A stretch of DNA of 64,000 bases, taken from the NCBI GenBank assembly GCA_030867875.1, contig JAOWCC010000044.1, forward strand, positions 404,501 through 468,500, in the 5' to 3' direction. Under the pieces are notes generated by a model. The model was not told where the DNA came from and made no database searches. It worked only from the letters and a program-made list of their open reading frames with translations. A program made the translations under genes and the position numbers. Each line of letters starts with the position of its first letter. The stretch's first letter is position 1. This document shows positions 1 to 11,354 of this stretch, one piece after another. The DNA comes from Actinernus sp. WN-2022. Its lineage: Eukaryota > Cnidaria > Anthozoa > Actiniaria > Actinernidae.

Positions 1-689
1 GAAATCGACTATTATTTAAGTCGAGAAGAATATGGAAACAAAGTATTTAGTAAATCATTTTTATGATAATTTGTAATAATTTTTATGGTAAAATATAGTC
101 CATGTGGGTTTAGTATAAATACCTTTTAGCAGGAGGAGGAGGGACAGATCATCTGTAATAACTCTACCTTTCATGGTATAATTTTATGTTTATTTGGAAA
201 TGTTATATTAGCAAACATCCGCCTATCTAACATATGGGTGTGAAAGCCTTGTAGGGGACTTTGTGTCCTATTGTTTTCTCACCTGCCTTTTGGTGAATCT
301 TGAAATAAAATAAATAAGAAATAAATAATCTCCTAGTTTTATATTAGCAATTGTCATATATCCACTTATAGTTACTGTTTCAGTAAATAATTATTTCGAA
401 TTTTGATAGTTTAAATCAAATAGGTTAATTATTATCTTGTACTATATATATGTATTATACACACACACCACTGGATATGAGCTATCGAGCTTTCTGATTG
501 GTTTCCTACCACTAGTATATTGATCAGCTCATATAATAATAATAATGGCTATTTATATATAGCACCATATTCACCACAGTCTCATTACACTTTACATATT
601 ACTGTCGTATCCCATCAGTGAATTTGTGTTTTGGACTGCTTTTATGGTACTAATTATAATAATGGCTGGGCCACACAGTTTACAATGTT
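1..689. other. non-coding, no gene seen
   Basis: No supported gene. The stretch is AT-rich with short simple repeats: a CA run near 460 and an AAT run near 535. Confidence 0.6.
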
Positions 690-935
690 GAGTGTGTGGT
701 TAGTACAATGGCCAGGCTGCTGTACCGGCCCGGGTGACAATCCCCTTCTCTTTTTCGAGTAGTATGACAGGTTCTTTCACATCCCCTTCAAATACTGATT
801 ATAGATCGATCGAAGTAGGAGGAGACAAGGCCTGAATGGCTTATAAACGTCCCTGCTGAAGGATGCGGCCAGGATTCGAACCCCCAACCTCCCACACTCT
901 TAAGACTGTGCTCTACCAACTGAGCTAACCAGTGA
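690..935 (-). mobile_element. tRNA-derived SINE, family A, copy 1
   Basis: On the minus strand a tRNA-like head (about 935 to 860) carries an A box reading ggttagctcagttggtag and a B box reading gggttcgaatcc. The body then shares blocks with a second copy at 58484-59270, including the ccgcatcc...cagggac stretch and the aaggggattgtc block. The head does not close an acceptor stem, so this is a retroposon and not a tRNA gene. The distal end is uncertain. Confidence 0.75.
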
Positions 936-1654
936 GGCAGTTATACCGCTAGTAGAAAAAGTTTGGTAAAAACAAACATGGTGGAATGACTTAGCGATGC
1001 AGAAATTGAAGATTTACTTGAGAAAACACCAGCCCAAAACAGGAAAATGCAACCAAGTATGGCATGAAAATAGTTGATAGCACAAGACAGTAAGGGACGG
1101 ACCATTTGAAAATTGATTGGGGGTGGGGGTACTGCAAATCCCCCCCCCCCCTCCAAAAAAAAAAAAAAACAGCAAGCCAAATTTGCACAGGATAAAACTG
1201 AGCGAGCCAAAATCACCCAGAAAAAAGGTCCAATGCCAGAAAAAAAATTCTTGCAGCAATAGGACTCCTGAAAAAAAGTTTGAGCAAAAAAAATGCTTAC
1301 CCCCACCCCCCCATCAATTTTCAAATTTAATTGTGTAATTATTGTTTACTGAATTCTGTGTGCCTCATTGGCTATATGAACTGATGACTCAAGTTAGTGA
1401 GATAATGTTAAATATATATGTTGCAGGTAATTTTTCATTTCAGGTAAAATGTTTTGCATCGGGTAATTTTTATGTACTAAAAATAAATTCACCCTCCCCA
1501 TTCCCTCCATTTCCCTACCTCCCCTTATCACTTCCTACCCTACCCCTCTCCCTGTCTCCTTACAGTGCTATATTGTACCCATATAATCAGCTATACTAAT
1601 TATTACTTTTTGTTATCTTCGTTGTCCTTGCTGGTACTTGAACAGGCAACTATC
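936..1654. other. low-complexity tract, no gene
   Basis: A run of C followed by a run of A lies around 1140-1168, more A-rich and C-rich tracts to 1310, and a CT-rich tract at 1490-1565. Short ORFs here consist only of these homopolymer runs. Confidence 0.6.
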
Positions 1655-1893
1655 GGTAGGTATTTTTTTATTACCTATGTATAGTTTTATTTTTTACCTA
1701 GATAATCACCTTGTGGCACAGTGCTTTTAAAAAGCTCTGGCCTACAGATCTGATGGTTGCCAGCTAGTTCAAATACCAGCAACCATCTGACCTGTAGGTG
1801 ACAGAGCCTTAACTACTGTACCAGAAGGTGATAATACCTACTATAAAGATAAAAATACAATTTCTTAGGTAATAAAAAAATACCTGGCTAGTA
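1655..1893. mobile_element. palindromic MITE
   Basis: The two halves are inverted copies. The outer ends pair (gtaggtattttttta with taaaaaaatacct), and the centre pairs cctacagatctgatggttg with the complement near 1772-1798. Length is about 240 bp with almost no loop. There is no coding capacity, so this is a non-autonomous foldback element. Confidence 0.7.
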
Positions 1894-3308
1894 AAAATAA
1901 AAAATACCTGAAATAAACAATTACCTACAACATATACCACATTACTGTATGATCGTGGTTCAGTTTACATGTGCTCTAATCATACACTCATCTTGGTGCA
2001 TAAGTGTGTTTAAATTTTGCTATCCTTCCTCCCACAGGGACATGGTCTAAGTAAATGATTTTAGCCCAAATATGTCTTAATTATTGTTTCCTAGCTAGCT
2101 TAGTCGCACTCTCCATAATTATCCACTGTTTTAGTAAAAATAATTATGCTGTGGTTTAATATTTACCATTAAATAATTGGTTTTAAATTATTTTTCCTGC
2201 TTGTTATTCTCAGGCTAGATTTAGATTTATAAGACAAGTGGAAATCGTATTCACAATAAATATGTGTGTATTGAAAATGATAAAACTGTGTAAAGAAAAT
2301 ATAAGATAAAACAACTCTTCAAAGTGTGAAATGAGAATTACTTTTGCTGTGTTAGCAACCTAATCTCAAGAGGTTTTTTTCATGTAGTCACAAACAGCAG
2401 TGTTGCCGAGTTATACAAACTGATCAGAAATAATGGCACAATGTGATGCTGGAGGTAAAATATTTCCAAGAAACTAAAAATGAAATAAAATTTCAACCTT
2501 GCTTTTTGCATGTACATGAAATTGAATGTTTAATGACAATTAAGTTAATTATAATACACCAGCCATTTATATTTCCAAAGCACTGCAGGTGTTAGCTCCC
2601 ACAGATATATGTAGATGTAAATTGAACCTATATATGAACCTTTCTGTAAATCATACCATAATATATATGCCATTAGAAAGTTATTTCATTTCTAAGTTCT
2701 AATCCTATGTTGGCTTGCATCTTGTAATTATATATAGCTACATGTAATTTGATATATTAATCTTTACAGGAATATGTGGGCAGGTTGATTCACATACTTT
2801 AAAGCCAACAAAGACAATTGCAGTTTGAAAACATATAACTGTTATTGTAGACGTTCATTTGAATTTGCAAATGTACATAGAACTGGGATTATAAGGACTT
2901 GCCATATTTGTGCATTGATCGATTGCTCGTACCACTGTATGTCTAAACCCGAAGAACTCTTAAAAAAAAAGAGAGACAAAGTATTCCCTGAGGGGAACTA
3001 ACAATCTCCTAATCCCTCATCCAAGAACTGATCTTATGCAATGAAAATTAAAATCAGTCTCCTTCAGGGGAGCCATGCTATGGAATTATCTTGATCAACC
3101 TACCCAGGACAGTCATTATTCATCTTTTTAAAAAATGATAAAAATGCACCTAAACCATATCCCACTGAAATGAAATCTGAAACTAAATGGCATGCAAATG
3201 ACTTTATTTATAGGTAATTTGTTTATTACTATCCTCTAAAAATCAACATTGTAAAGTAGGTCTGATGGTTCCTCAGTCTGGACAGTATTAATTACCAATT
3301 ATAAATAA
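1894..3308. other. non-coding, no gene seen
   Basis: AT-rich sequence with frequent stops in all frames. I recognise no repeat family or gene. Confidence 0.5.
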
Positions 3309-3442
3309 AGGGCTGTGTGCAAAAAGGGCGTAAGTGATCGACTCTTGATCACATTCTAAATTCTCCCTTAGAAAACAAAGAAATTAAAGGAGAATTTAGA
3401 ATCTGATCAGGAAACACTTACGCCCTTTTTGCACACAGCCCT
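3309..3442. mobile_element. 134-bp MITE, family shared with 5356-5487
   Basis: Inverted termini of more than 25 bp begin agggctgtgtgcaaaaag and end with the complement. The inner arms (gatcac/attctaaattctcc) also pair. A second copy at 5356-5487 has the same termini and core, so this is a dispersed family. Confidence 0.85.
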
Positions 3443-3674
3443 TCAAATTACAATTACCATTACATTAATATTATTGATTATTACCAATATTCAACATTTA
3501 ATTAGTAGTAGTAGTACATAATTTAAGGAGTTCTGATGGTAATTGACTGACAATCATAAGCCTCTGGCTTGGGAAACCTGAGTATTATGGCTCCCTGTAA
3601 TTTTTCTTTGACACAAAAATTAACCATTTGGGAAGTATTTGGTTACTTCATTGTACATACCTGTAAATAAATGC

Positions 3675-3705
<31 letters not shown>

Positions 3706-3959
3706 ATTAAATATTATTATTATAATTAAATATCTAATTTTATAATAAATGATAAATAATATGAAACTTTTTTTATATTAATTACTTTCATAATAATTAT
3801 ATTGTGTACAAGTCTTAGAAAATAATTAATATATTCATTTGGTTGATTTTTATGTGAATGCCGATTTAATATGCAGCCATGTCTTTGAATATTGTTCAAG
3901 ACTATGCATTTTACAGACAAAACTTAAACTTAAAGCATATTGTTTGGTAATATGTGTGT
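3443..3959. other. AT-rich non-coding with ATT microsatellite
   Basis: Contains an (ATT)n run at about 3673-3704 and nothing else recognisable. The small ORFs here have no family resemblance. Confidence 0.5.
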
Positions 3960-4180
3960 TTATAAATTCACCAAGCTATGAAATACCAGATTTTACATGC
4001 AACATAAATTTTTTTTACACATCTGTGATATCACACATCACATGTGGCACATAAAAACACGTTTTTTTATAGCTTGGTGAATAATAAACAGAATATTACA
4101 TGGCAGCTTGGAGATACAGTTTTATCTCCTCATGGTTAATTTGTTGTAATAATATACTTGTTTGCTGCATGCACTCACCC
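3960..4180. mobile_element. two-part hairpin module, copy 1 (decayed)
   Basis: An inverted pair (ttcaccaagctat near 3966, atagcttggtgaa near 4069) forms a hairpin. It is followed directly by a block containing acattacatggc-type sequence, cttggagata and ttttatct. The same order, a gaaatacca hairpin followed by the attacatgg block, recurs at 8650-8983, and the second part alone recurs near 43945. This copy is the most diverged. Confidence 0.6.
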
Positions 4181-4379
4181 ATGTATAATTATGTTGTGGT
4201 TCAATTTTATATTTGGTTTAATTTTTTTTAAACTAGTTTGGTTTTTTTAAACTGGTTTGATTTTTATAAACTGCTTTTATTATTTTTAACTGGTTCAATT
4301 ATCAAGATTTATAAAAAGGGATTTTGCAATTAGTTCACACGACTATTGAAGAAGGATTATAGTCTGTGTTGTTTAATGA

Positions 4380-5312
4380 CTTAGTCCAAAAAACATAAAT
4401 TAGTGACTTTATAGCTCTAAACATACTAAATTAGTGACTAGCTCTAAACACCCTAAATTAGTGACTAGCTCAAAACACCCTAAATTAGTGACTAGCTCTA
4501 AATACCCTAAATTAGTGACTAGGTCTAAGCACACTAAATTAGTGACTAGCTCTAAGCACCCTAAATTAGTGACTTGCCCTACATTGTAAATACACTAAAT
4601 TAGTGACTAACCCTAAATACCCTAAATTAGTGACTAGCTCTAAGCACCCTAAATTGGTGACTAGCCCTACATTGTAAATACACTAAATTAGTGACTAGCT
4701 CTAAACACCCTAAATTAGTGACTAGCCCTAAATACCCTAAATTAGTGACTAGCTCTAAGCACCCTAAATTAGTGACTAGCTCTAAATACCCTAAATTAGT
4801 GACTAGCTCTAAACACCCTAAATTAGTGACTAGCCCTAAATACCCTAAATTAGTGACTAGCTCTAAGCACCCTAAATTAGTGACTAGCTCTAAATACCCT
4901 AAATTAGTGACTAGCTCTAAGCACCCTAAATTAGTGACTAGCTCTAAATACCCTAAATTAGTGACTAGCTCTAAATACCCTAAATTAGTGACTAGCTCTA
5001 AGCACCCTAAATTAGTGACTAGCTCTAAACACCCTAAATTAGTGACTAGCCCTAAATACTCTAAATTAGTGACTAGCTCTAAGCACCCTAAATTAGTGAC
5101 TAGCCCTGCATTGTAAATACAGTAAATTAGTGACTAGCTCTAAACACCCTAAATTAGTGACTAGCTCTAAGCACCCTAAATTAGTGACTTCAAGCCCTAC
5201 ATTGTAAATACACTAAATTAGTGACTAGCTCTAAACACCCTAAATTAGTGACTAGCCCTAAATACACTAAATTAGTGACTAGCTCTAAGCACCCTAAATT
5301 AGTGAGCACCCA
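4380..5312. repeat. 27-bp minisatellite, about 33 copies
   Basis: Tandem unit of about 27 bp built on ctaaattagtgactagct followed by a variable ctaaa/taagcaccc part. Two main variants (aagcaccc and aaataccc) alternate, and a longer variant containing tacattgtaaatac recurs near 4583, 4670, 5108 and 5202, giving a higher-order pattern. As 27 is divisible by 3, frames stay open over long distances; the 141-codon ORF at 4691-5116 is an artefact of this. Confidence 0.95.
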
Positions 5313-5355
5313 GTGTGGATGGTTAGGGTGTTTTTAAATGTAGGGTTATATATGA

Positions 5356-5487
5356 AGGGCTGTGTGCAAAAAGGGCGTAAGTGATTCTTGATCACGTTAT
5401 AAATTCTTCCTTGGAAAACAAAGAAATTGAAGGAGAATTTAGAATGTGATCAAGAGTCACTTATGCCCTTTTTGCACACAGCCCTTC
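5356..5487. mobile_element. MITE, second copy of 3309-3442 family
   Basis: Same inverted termini (agggctgtgtgcaaaaag) and same core as the copy at 3309-3442, with scattered substitutions. It lies about 45 bp beyond the end of the 27-bp minisatellite. Confidence 0.85.
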
Positions 5488-5493
5488 ATATAA

Positions 5494-6143
5494 TGATGAT
5501 GATCAAATGATGATGATCAAACTTTATTTAACCATGCTGGCCTCATTCGACTTAGAAGCTGATTTAAATCCAAGAGAGGCTTGCATTAAAAATTATTCAC
5601 ATATCAATATCTGATTGTAATTACTAATACTAATCCAAATTGCTAATATACAGAATTGATAAAGTATTCCTATATGGTAATATATATACAAAATAATATA
5701 ATATACAATAAAAATATTCATAATATCTTTCTATGCACAATAACTAATATTAAAATAACTAGTTTACTAACTTCTAAAAGCAAAGCCTGAGGAGGAACGT
5801 TTGTTACAAAACTATCATTAATATGAGTTTGAGCCCCTTATGATCTCTGGTACCTTATTCCATATTTGAGCTCCACTATAGCTAAAGCTCTTTTAAAATT
5901 GTGTTCTAGGTCTATAGGAATAAAAAGCATAGTTGAGGGTCCCCTTAGAATGTAATCAGTTTTTGCATTCAAATTTTGAAAAATATTACACAATCTTTGG
6001 GGTGCTAATTTGTGAATCGCTTTGTACATGAGTTTGGCCTTCATTTGTGCCCTATGTTTGTCTAAAGATGTCAAACTAAGAGCATTTTGAGCCACACTTG
6101 ATTGGCCAGCTTCATTTATGAAATTCATGATGACTCTGGCCAA
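5494..6143 (-). pseudogene. LINE reverse-transcriptase C-terminal remnant
   Basis: On the minus strand the reading frame 6143-5838 contains the segment HKLAPQRLCNIFQ, followed by a degenerate stretch that in intact LINEs leads to the SGAxxWNxLP end motif. Downstream comes AATAAA-like sequence and a tail of atcatc repeats at 5494-5520, as expected for the 3' end of CR1/L2-type non-LTR elements. Endonuclease and reverse-transcriptase (RT) core are absent (5' truncation). The frame is damaged near the end. Assignment to the CR1/L2 group is inferred from the C-terminal motifs and short-repeat tail. Confidence 0.65.
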
Positions 6144-6538
6144 ATTTTACGGTGTCAAAAATCAACTGTCTTGAAAATCGAGGTTACCATTTTTATATTT
6201 TGTGTAGACTGCATAATTCTACCTAAATTAAATATTCATATTTGAAAGTTTCCATACAAAACCTTGTACAAAAATACGCCAAAATTGTACACAAAATGGG
6301 AGCAATTTTAAATATATCAATGTGATTATTTGACAATTATTTTTTTGGGGACAGAATAATGACTGTCTACTTGTGGTCCAGAGCTATTGTGTCTCTTAAT
6401 AGCCTATTGTACCTAGTCTTTTTAAAACACCAGGGACTTGCAATTGACATCTAGCTGCTGTTTGATAGGAATACAAAAAACATATATATTGTATATATAT
6501 ATCAAAAGCAAAGTTTTTGAAAACAATTGTAGCAATTT

Positions 6539-6731
6539 TCAAAAATTATGGCACACTTTGTTCAATATAAATATATACCAGAAACATCTAAAATTATGGG
6601 ATGGTGTTACTAATACCTTGAGGGTAGGCAACTTGAAAAAAATATCAGTAACGTACACCATCCCATAATTTTAGATACTGGTATGTTTCTGATATATATT
6701 TATATTGAACAAAATGTGCCATAATTTTTGC
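6539..6731. mobile_element. palindromic MITE, about 190 bp
   Basis: Arms 6539-6606 and 6657-6731 are near-perfect inverted copies (aaaaattatggcaca and its complement at the ends; ttatgggatggtgt near the loop). The loop is about 50 bp. No coding capacity. Confidence 0.85.
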
Positions 6732-6802
6732 AATTTGCTGTATCTGTATCTATAGATATATATGTAAATGTATCTCTACATCTAGCTAGCTAGCCTAGAT
6801 AG

Positions 6803-8152
6803 ATACAGCTATTTCAAAAAAGGTTGCCTCATGCATGTTGCATGTGTCTTGTTGCATGTGTCTTGTTGCATGTGTCTTGTTGAATGTGTCTTGTTGCATG
6901 TGTCTTGTTGCATGTGTCTTGTTGCATGTGTCTTGTTGCATGTGTCTTGTTGCATGTGTCATGTTGCATGTGTCTTGTTGCATGTGTCATGTTGCATGTG
7001 TCTTGTTGCATGTGTCATGTTGCATGTGTCATGTTGCATGTGTCTTGTTGAATGTGTCTTGTTGCATGTGTCTTGTTGCATGTGTCTTGTTGCATGTGTC
7101 TTGTTGCATGTGTCTTGTTGCATGTGTCTTGTTGCATGTGTCTTGTTGCATGTGTCTTGTTGCATGTGTCTTGTTGCATGTGTCTTGTTGCATGTGTCTT
7201 GTTGCATGTGTCTTGTTGCATGTGTCTTGTTGCATGTGTCATGTTGCATGTGTCTTGTTGCATGTGTCTTGTTGCATGTGTCATGTTGCATGTGTCATGT
7301 TGCATGTGTCTTGTTGAATGTCTTGTTGCATGTGTCTTGTTGCATGTGTCTTGTTGAATGTGTCTTGTTGCATGTGTCTTGTTGCATGTGTCTTGTTGCA
7401 TGTGTCTTGTTGCATGTGTCTTGTTGCATGTGTCTTGTTGCATGTGTCTTGTTGCATGTGTCTTGTTGCATGTGTCTTGTTGCATGTGTCTTGTTGCATG
7501 TGTCTTGTTGCATGTGTCTTGTTGCATGTGTCTTGTTGCATGTGTCTTGTTGCATGTGTCTTGTTGCATGTGTCTTGTTGCATGTGTCTTGTTGAATGTG
7601 TCTTGTTGAATGTGTCATGTTGCATGTGTCTTGTTGAATGTGTCTCAAGTGTTGCATGTGTCTTGTTGCATCATTTTAGGGACTTTATGCAAACACAATG
7701 GCGATGTCTAGGACAATGAACAAAAAATATAGAGTTAATTACACAGCACATGAAAAATCATGCAGACATTTCAGTAGAACTATAAACGTGAACATAAAAT
7801 GTGTCTGTTTAATTCGGCCTAAATTATTATTTTGCATCGTAGTATGAACAGAATATGAACAGCAATAAGAGATAAACTGATTAAACATAAAATTTGTCTA
7901 GGAAACAATTTTTCACATCCCGTCATCTCAATGATATTGATAGCCATTCTGGTTGCTTGAAGTTTCTGCATTGCCATTCAAGAAATTAATTTCAAGGCTG
8001 TAGGTGGCTAATAGTATTTGCCTCGTACACTAATATTAAGAAAGTACTATTTTCTAAACACTTTTCGCATTTACTTGACCAGGCTTTGAACTGATGCACA
8101 ATGCAACATGACACATGCAACATGCACGAGACAACTGTTTTTGAAATAGCTG
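6803..8152. mobile_element. TIR element carrying a 14-bp minisatellite
   Basis: The left end atacagctatttcaaaaa (about 6803) is repeated in inverted orientation at about 8135-8152, and both ends continue into the same gcatgttgcatgtgtc sequence. The left arm has expanded into about 60 copies of a 14-bp unit; the right arm keeps one to two. The interior (7674-8100) has no recognisable gene. A non-autonomous DNA element is the simplest reading. Confidence 0.7.
6834..7673. repeat. 14-bp minisatellite, about 60 copies
   Basis: Unit tgcatgtgtcttgt repeated almost perfectly, with variants gaatgtg and tcatgt. Because the unit lacks the usual stops, several frames on both strands stay open (for example 6831-7595 plus and 7015-7569 minus). 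These Cys/Val/His-rich or Gln/Thr/His-rich frames are by-products of the repeat and not genes. Confidence 0.97.
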
Positions 8153-8649
8153 TATACAGTGAATCCAGGAAACGTTGTTCACAATTGCTAATATTAAATG
8201 CATTTACAATATTATTATGGGATATACATATATGTCTTTGAAAAAAAATCAGTTGGCCTAACCCAATGGACAATGTATTTGATGTGCAATTTTGCGATCA
8301 GAAATAAAATCTAAAACATAATTATTTCTAAATGTAAGCCCTAATCTATGCCAATGTATACAAATATATATATCATACATGTATTTCCTATTGTGTGGTC
8401 AGGCCGTAAATATATTTATCAGATGCCTGTTGGGAACAGGCGAATTGGAAAAAAAAAATACAAAGGCATCCCATAATTGTAAGTGTATGTATTATAGCAT
8501 TATTCCACAAAACTCAAAAGTAAAGATACTTACAGTAAAATAGTGCTGGCGTATGGTACTATTTACGCACGAGATTGTTTTTACAAAACGAACGAGCGAG
8601 CGAAGCTTTCGCACAGGGAGTTCTAACTTAATACACATACCATTTTAAT
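8153..8649. other. non-coding, no gene seen
   Basis: AT-rich with no supported feature. Confidence 0.5.
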
Positions 8650-8822
8650 ATATAATTTTCGATGAAATACCAGTGTATATTTCTTGCTAAAAAGTGATAT
8701 CTTCACACGTGAAGATATAAATGATATCTTCACACGTGAAGATATCACTTTTGAAAATATAACTTGTTTAAAAGATTTCTAGCCTTTTTAGCAAGAGATT
8801 GAAACTGGTATTTCATCCATAA
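8650..8822. mobile_element. hairpin MITE with doubled internal palindrome
   Basis: The outer arms pair (gatgaaataccagt with actggtatttcatc). Inside, the perfect palindrome tgatatcttcacacgtg and its completion occur twice in succession (about 8695-8750). Forms the first half of the two-part module also seen at 3960-4180. Confidence 0.75.
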
Positions 8823-8828
8823 TTATAT

Positions 8829-8983
8829 ATTAAACAGAACATTACATGGCCGCTTGGAGATAGGGTTTTATCTGCTCGTGTTGATGAAATATCTTACTCG
8901 TTCGCTGCGCTCACTCGTAAGATATTTCATCAACACTCGAAGATAAAATCCGTATCTCCGCGCGGCCATGTAATATCCTCTAT
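8829..8983. mobile_element. palindromic MITE, module part 2
   Basis: Near-perfect inverted repeat. The outer arms are attacatggccgc / gcggccatgtaat, then ggagata...ttttatct, then gatgaaatatcttac around a small loop rich in cgctcactcg. Related copies lie at about 4085-4180 and 43945-44072. Confidence 0.85.
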
Positions 8984-9366
8984 ATATATGATGTACATTG
9001 ACCCCCATTGTACTTTTTAACAGCGATTTCAGAAACTGACTGTGTAACCACCCCTAATCTCGGGCTTAGACTCCGCGCGGGCAGAGGAACTCGGACTCAG
9101 ATCTCGCACGGTAACAATTTTATTTATTTATTTTTTATTTAAAACGTTTTTTATTACGAGTTCACCCCAAGAGGGAAACATCGAGAGTCGAGGGAACAAA
9201 ACTCACTGGTTTCCCAAGGGACCAGTCATTGTTATGTTATATAGACATAAGTTTTACTACCTGATACAAGCGAGGTTTGTCGTCTTCTCTTCAGGAAGCT
9301 GTTTTACGGCACGAAACGCTGCCAGCATCGCTACAGCATTTTTAGTAGCGTTTTGTTTGTTTCTTA
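8984..9366. other. non-coding, no gene seen
   Basis: No gene or recognised element; one T-rich tract at about 9120-9145. Confidence 0.5.
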
Positions 9367-9678
9367 TTACCAGGAGCGTCCATCTCATACTAGGTCTGTG
9401 AGTCAGCGAATGACCGGATTGAGCTATATTTAGAACAGATCTCACGGGAGTTCACGTGCCCACACTTTGGAAATCCAATCAAACCATGTAGTCAGGACAA
9501 TGCAGCGTTAGTAAAATCACCTCGAAGAACAATAGATCATTCTTAATCTCGATAATTATGGCAAGCATATGCACAATCGCAGTAGGCAGTTACCCGGGAA
9601 ACATGTTCTAAAAATAGCTCAAACCCGTCATACGTTGACTCACGGGTATAGTATATATGGACGCTCCTGGTAATGGGC
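9367..9678. mobile_element. TIR element, about 310 bp
   Basis: The left arm, starting ttaccaggagcgtccat (about 9365-9444), pairs with the right arm 9597-9680, ending atggacgctcctggtaa. The arms also share gtgagtca and gagctat blocks. A related terminus appears near 42485 (ccaggaacgtccat). Confidence 0.75.
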
Positions 9679-10018
9679 TCCTGTTCGCGTAGATTCATGC
9701 GGAAACCATAATAATAATAATTATAATTATGGTGTTTTATTTACACATCCTCTCCTAAAAAATAAATTACAATGTGTATACATACCGTTGTTGGGAATGG
9801 AAAAATAACATTGTTTAACTGATTTAAACTAATTTGAGTTAATTAAAACTAATTTAAGTAATCTAGATAGTAAAATTGTTACTCTAAGCTAAGTTTGTAA
9901 TGTAGGTTAACTATGAAATGATTATAAAGATTAAGTACTCTGAGACGTGAGTGATGGGATAAAACTGAGTTTTAAACGATCGGTTCTACAGCGAAAATGA
10001 GTGAGAGTTTCGGCATTA
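9679..10018. other. non-coding, no gene seen
   Basis: AT-rich, no feature supported. Confidence 0.5.
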
Positions 10019-10239
10019 CGCAAGGAGTAGACTGCTAGCAAGTCACTTCTACTGCGCAATTTTTTCAGAATGGCTAAACATGGTTCCAGATGGTTAACGA
10101 TGGCAGTACATGGTACACGTAGTTGGCTGGGTCTGTAAGTAGGGACTACCGACTCTTTTGTAAGTTTTGTAGCGACCGTGCTGTCAAAAGGATTATATTT
10201 TTTACTTACTTACAACATTTGGGCGTAACGCCACAGGAA

Positions 10240-10475
10240 ACAAGCAATAGGACTCAAGGTCCCCTACGAGGCTTGTCTCCGCCATGTCAGTGGACCTACG
10301 ATTTTACGTCCTTATCCGAGAAGACGTGAAGGTCTAACCATTTGCAGTTGGTTCACAAAGGCAGCACCTTCTACTCAGTTATTTTAAGAACCTGAGTGTT
10401 GGTCCGGCCGGGGTTTGAACCCGCGACCTCCCGCTCGACAGACCGGAGCTTAACCACTGAGCTAACCTCCTAATT
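10240..10475 (-). mobile_element. tRNA-derived SINE, family B, copy 1
   Basis: The minus-strand head has an A box ggttagctcagtggttaag and a B box gggttcaaaccccgg (about 10470-10405). The body matches the copies at 30068-30275 (-) and 30325-30480 (+), including gataaggacgt and ggttagaccttcacg. It sits inside the TIR element 10019-11350. Confidence 0.85.
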
Positions 10476-10545
10476 TGTGCAATTAATTACTCCCTAGGGA
10501 CGCGCGTGGTCAGTCTCTCAGGTTTCGACAGTCGATTTTATAAGT

Positions 10546-10628
10546 TGCACTGGCGGCCATGTTGGTTGGTAGGAACAAAAGTAACCACATTTCCTTCCTT
10601 TGTTCCTACCAACCAAGATGGCCGCTAC
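10546..10628. mobile_element. short palindromic MITE
   Basis: Inverted arms gcggccatgttggttggt and accaaccaagatggccgc flank a 20-bp loop. The right flank (cttttgtgatt...cccataggaat) matches sequence near 42800, so the repeat is dispersed. Confidence 0.75.
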
Positions 10629-11354
10629 ACTTTTGTGATTGTATTCCCATAGGAATGATTGCAACCGAATAATTGGAGCAGCAGACGTGCAGTATCATGA
10701 CTGAATCGAAACCGCTAAAAACAAGTTCAAAATAAAAGGAGACGACGCTGTATCTGTATTCTTTGGTTTACATGATAATTGCAGACTTTGAACATTACCG
10801 TTTAAGAATATTTATAACAACTGGAACGTTTCGTTCTACTAGAATCCGAGTAGATCGAGAATCCGAACTGATTGTTGTCGATGAACTCGGCGAAATCTTG
10901 CAGAAAGAGAATTCACGTTTATATTGACAGTTTGACGCAAAGTTTAAACCAAGCATGGAGTGCTTAAGAATTATTAGCTGGTTGCTACAAATGTAGTGTT
11001 TTACGTCAGGCAATCTAAAAGCTCCGCAATCTCTAGTATTAAACTGTTTCACTTGCATGAACGCCATAGCTTTACACTCGACTGTGAGTGTGATTACTGA
11101 CTCGAGTCATTTTGACGAGCTGCTGACAGATCTGTAAAAACTGACCAATGGTATTTCCCGTTGCTGGGCTGACGGTCGGTAGAAAACTTACAAAAGAGTC
11201 GGCAGTCCCTACTTACAGACATCCCTCTTACAGACCAGACCCAGCCAACTACGTGTACCATGTCTAGCCAGCGTTAGCCATCTCGAACCATGTTTAGCCA
11301 TTCTAAAAGAATTGTGCAGTAACAGGGACTTGCTAGCAGTCTTCGCAAGGAGCG

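Larger units (their letters stand above)
10019..11350. mobile_element. 1.3-kb TIR element with about 150-bp arms
   Basis: The arms 10019-10170 and 11181-11350 are inverted copies. Shared blocks in order are cgcaagg...gactgctagcaagt, aatggctaaacatggtt, catggtacacgtagttgg and gtaagtagggact. The interior contains a SINE (10240-10475), a small palindrome (10546-10628) and an unrecognised 90-codon minus-strand ORF (11067-10795) with no visible domain. No transposase is recognised, so it is probably non-autonomous. Confidence 0.8.

Noticed and set aside
855..935. Possible tRNA gene
   Set aside because: A and B boxes are good, but the acceptor stem does not pair and the sequence continues into a body shared with 58484, i.e. 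a SINE.
4691..5116. 141-codon ORF of Lys/Ser/Pro repeats
   Set aside because: Entirely made of the 27-bp minisatellite; no start context, no domain, and the frame exists because 27 is divisible by 3.
6795..7719. Many ORFs on both strands (up to 254 codons), Cys/Val/His or Gln/Thr/His-rich
   Set aside because: By-products of the 14-bp tandem unit, open in several frames at once.
10795..11067. 90-codon minus-strand ORF inside the 1.3-kb TIR element
   Set aside because: No recognisable domain or codon pattern; could be cargo but unsupported.
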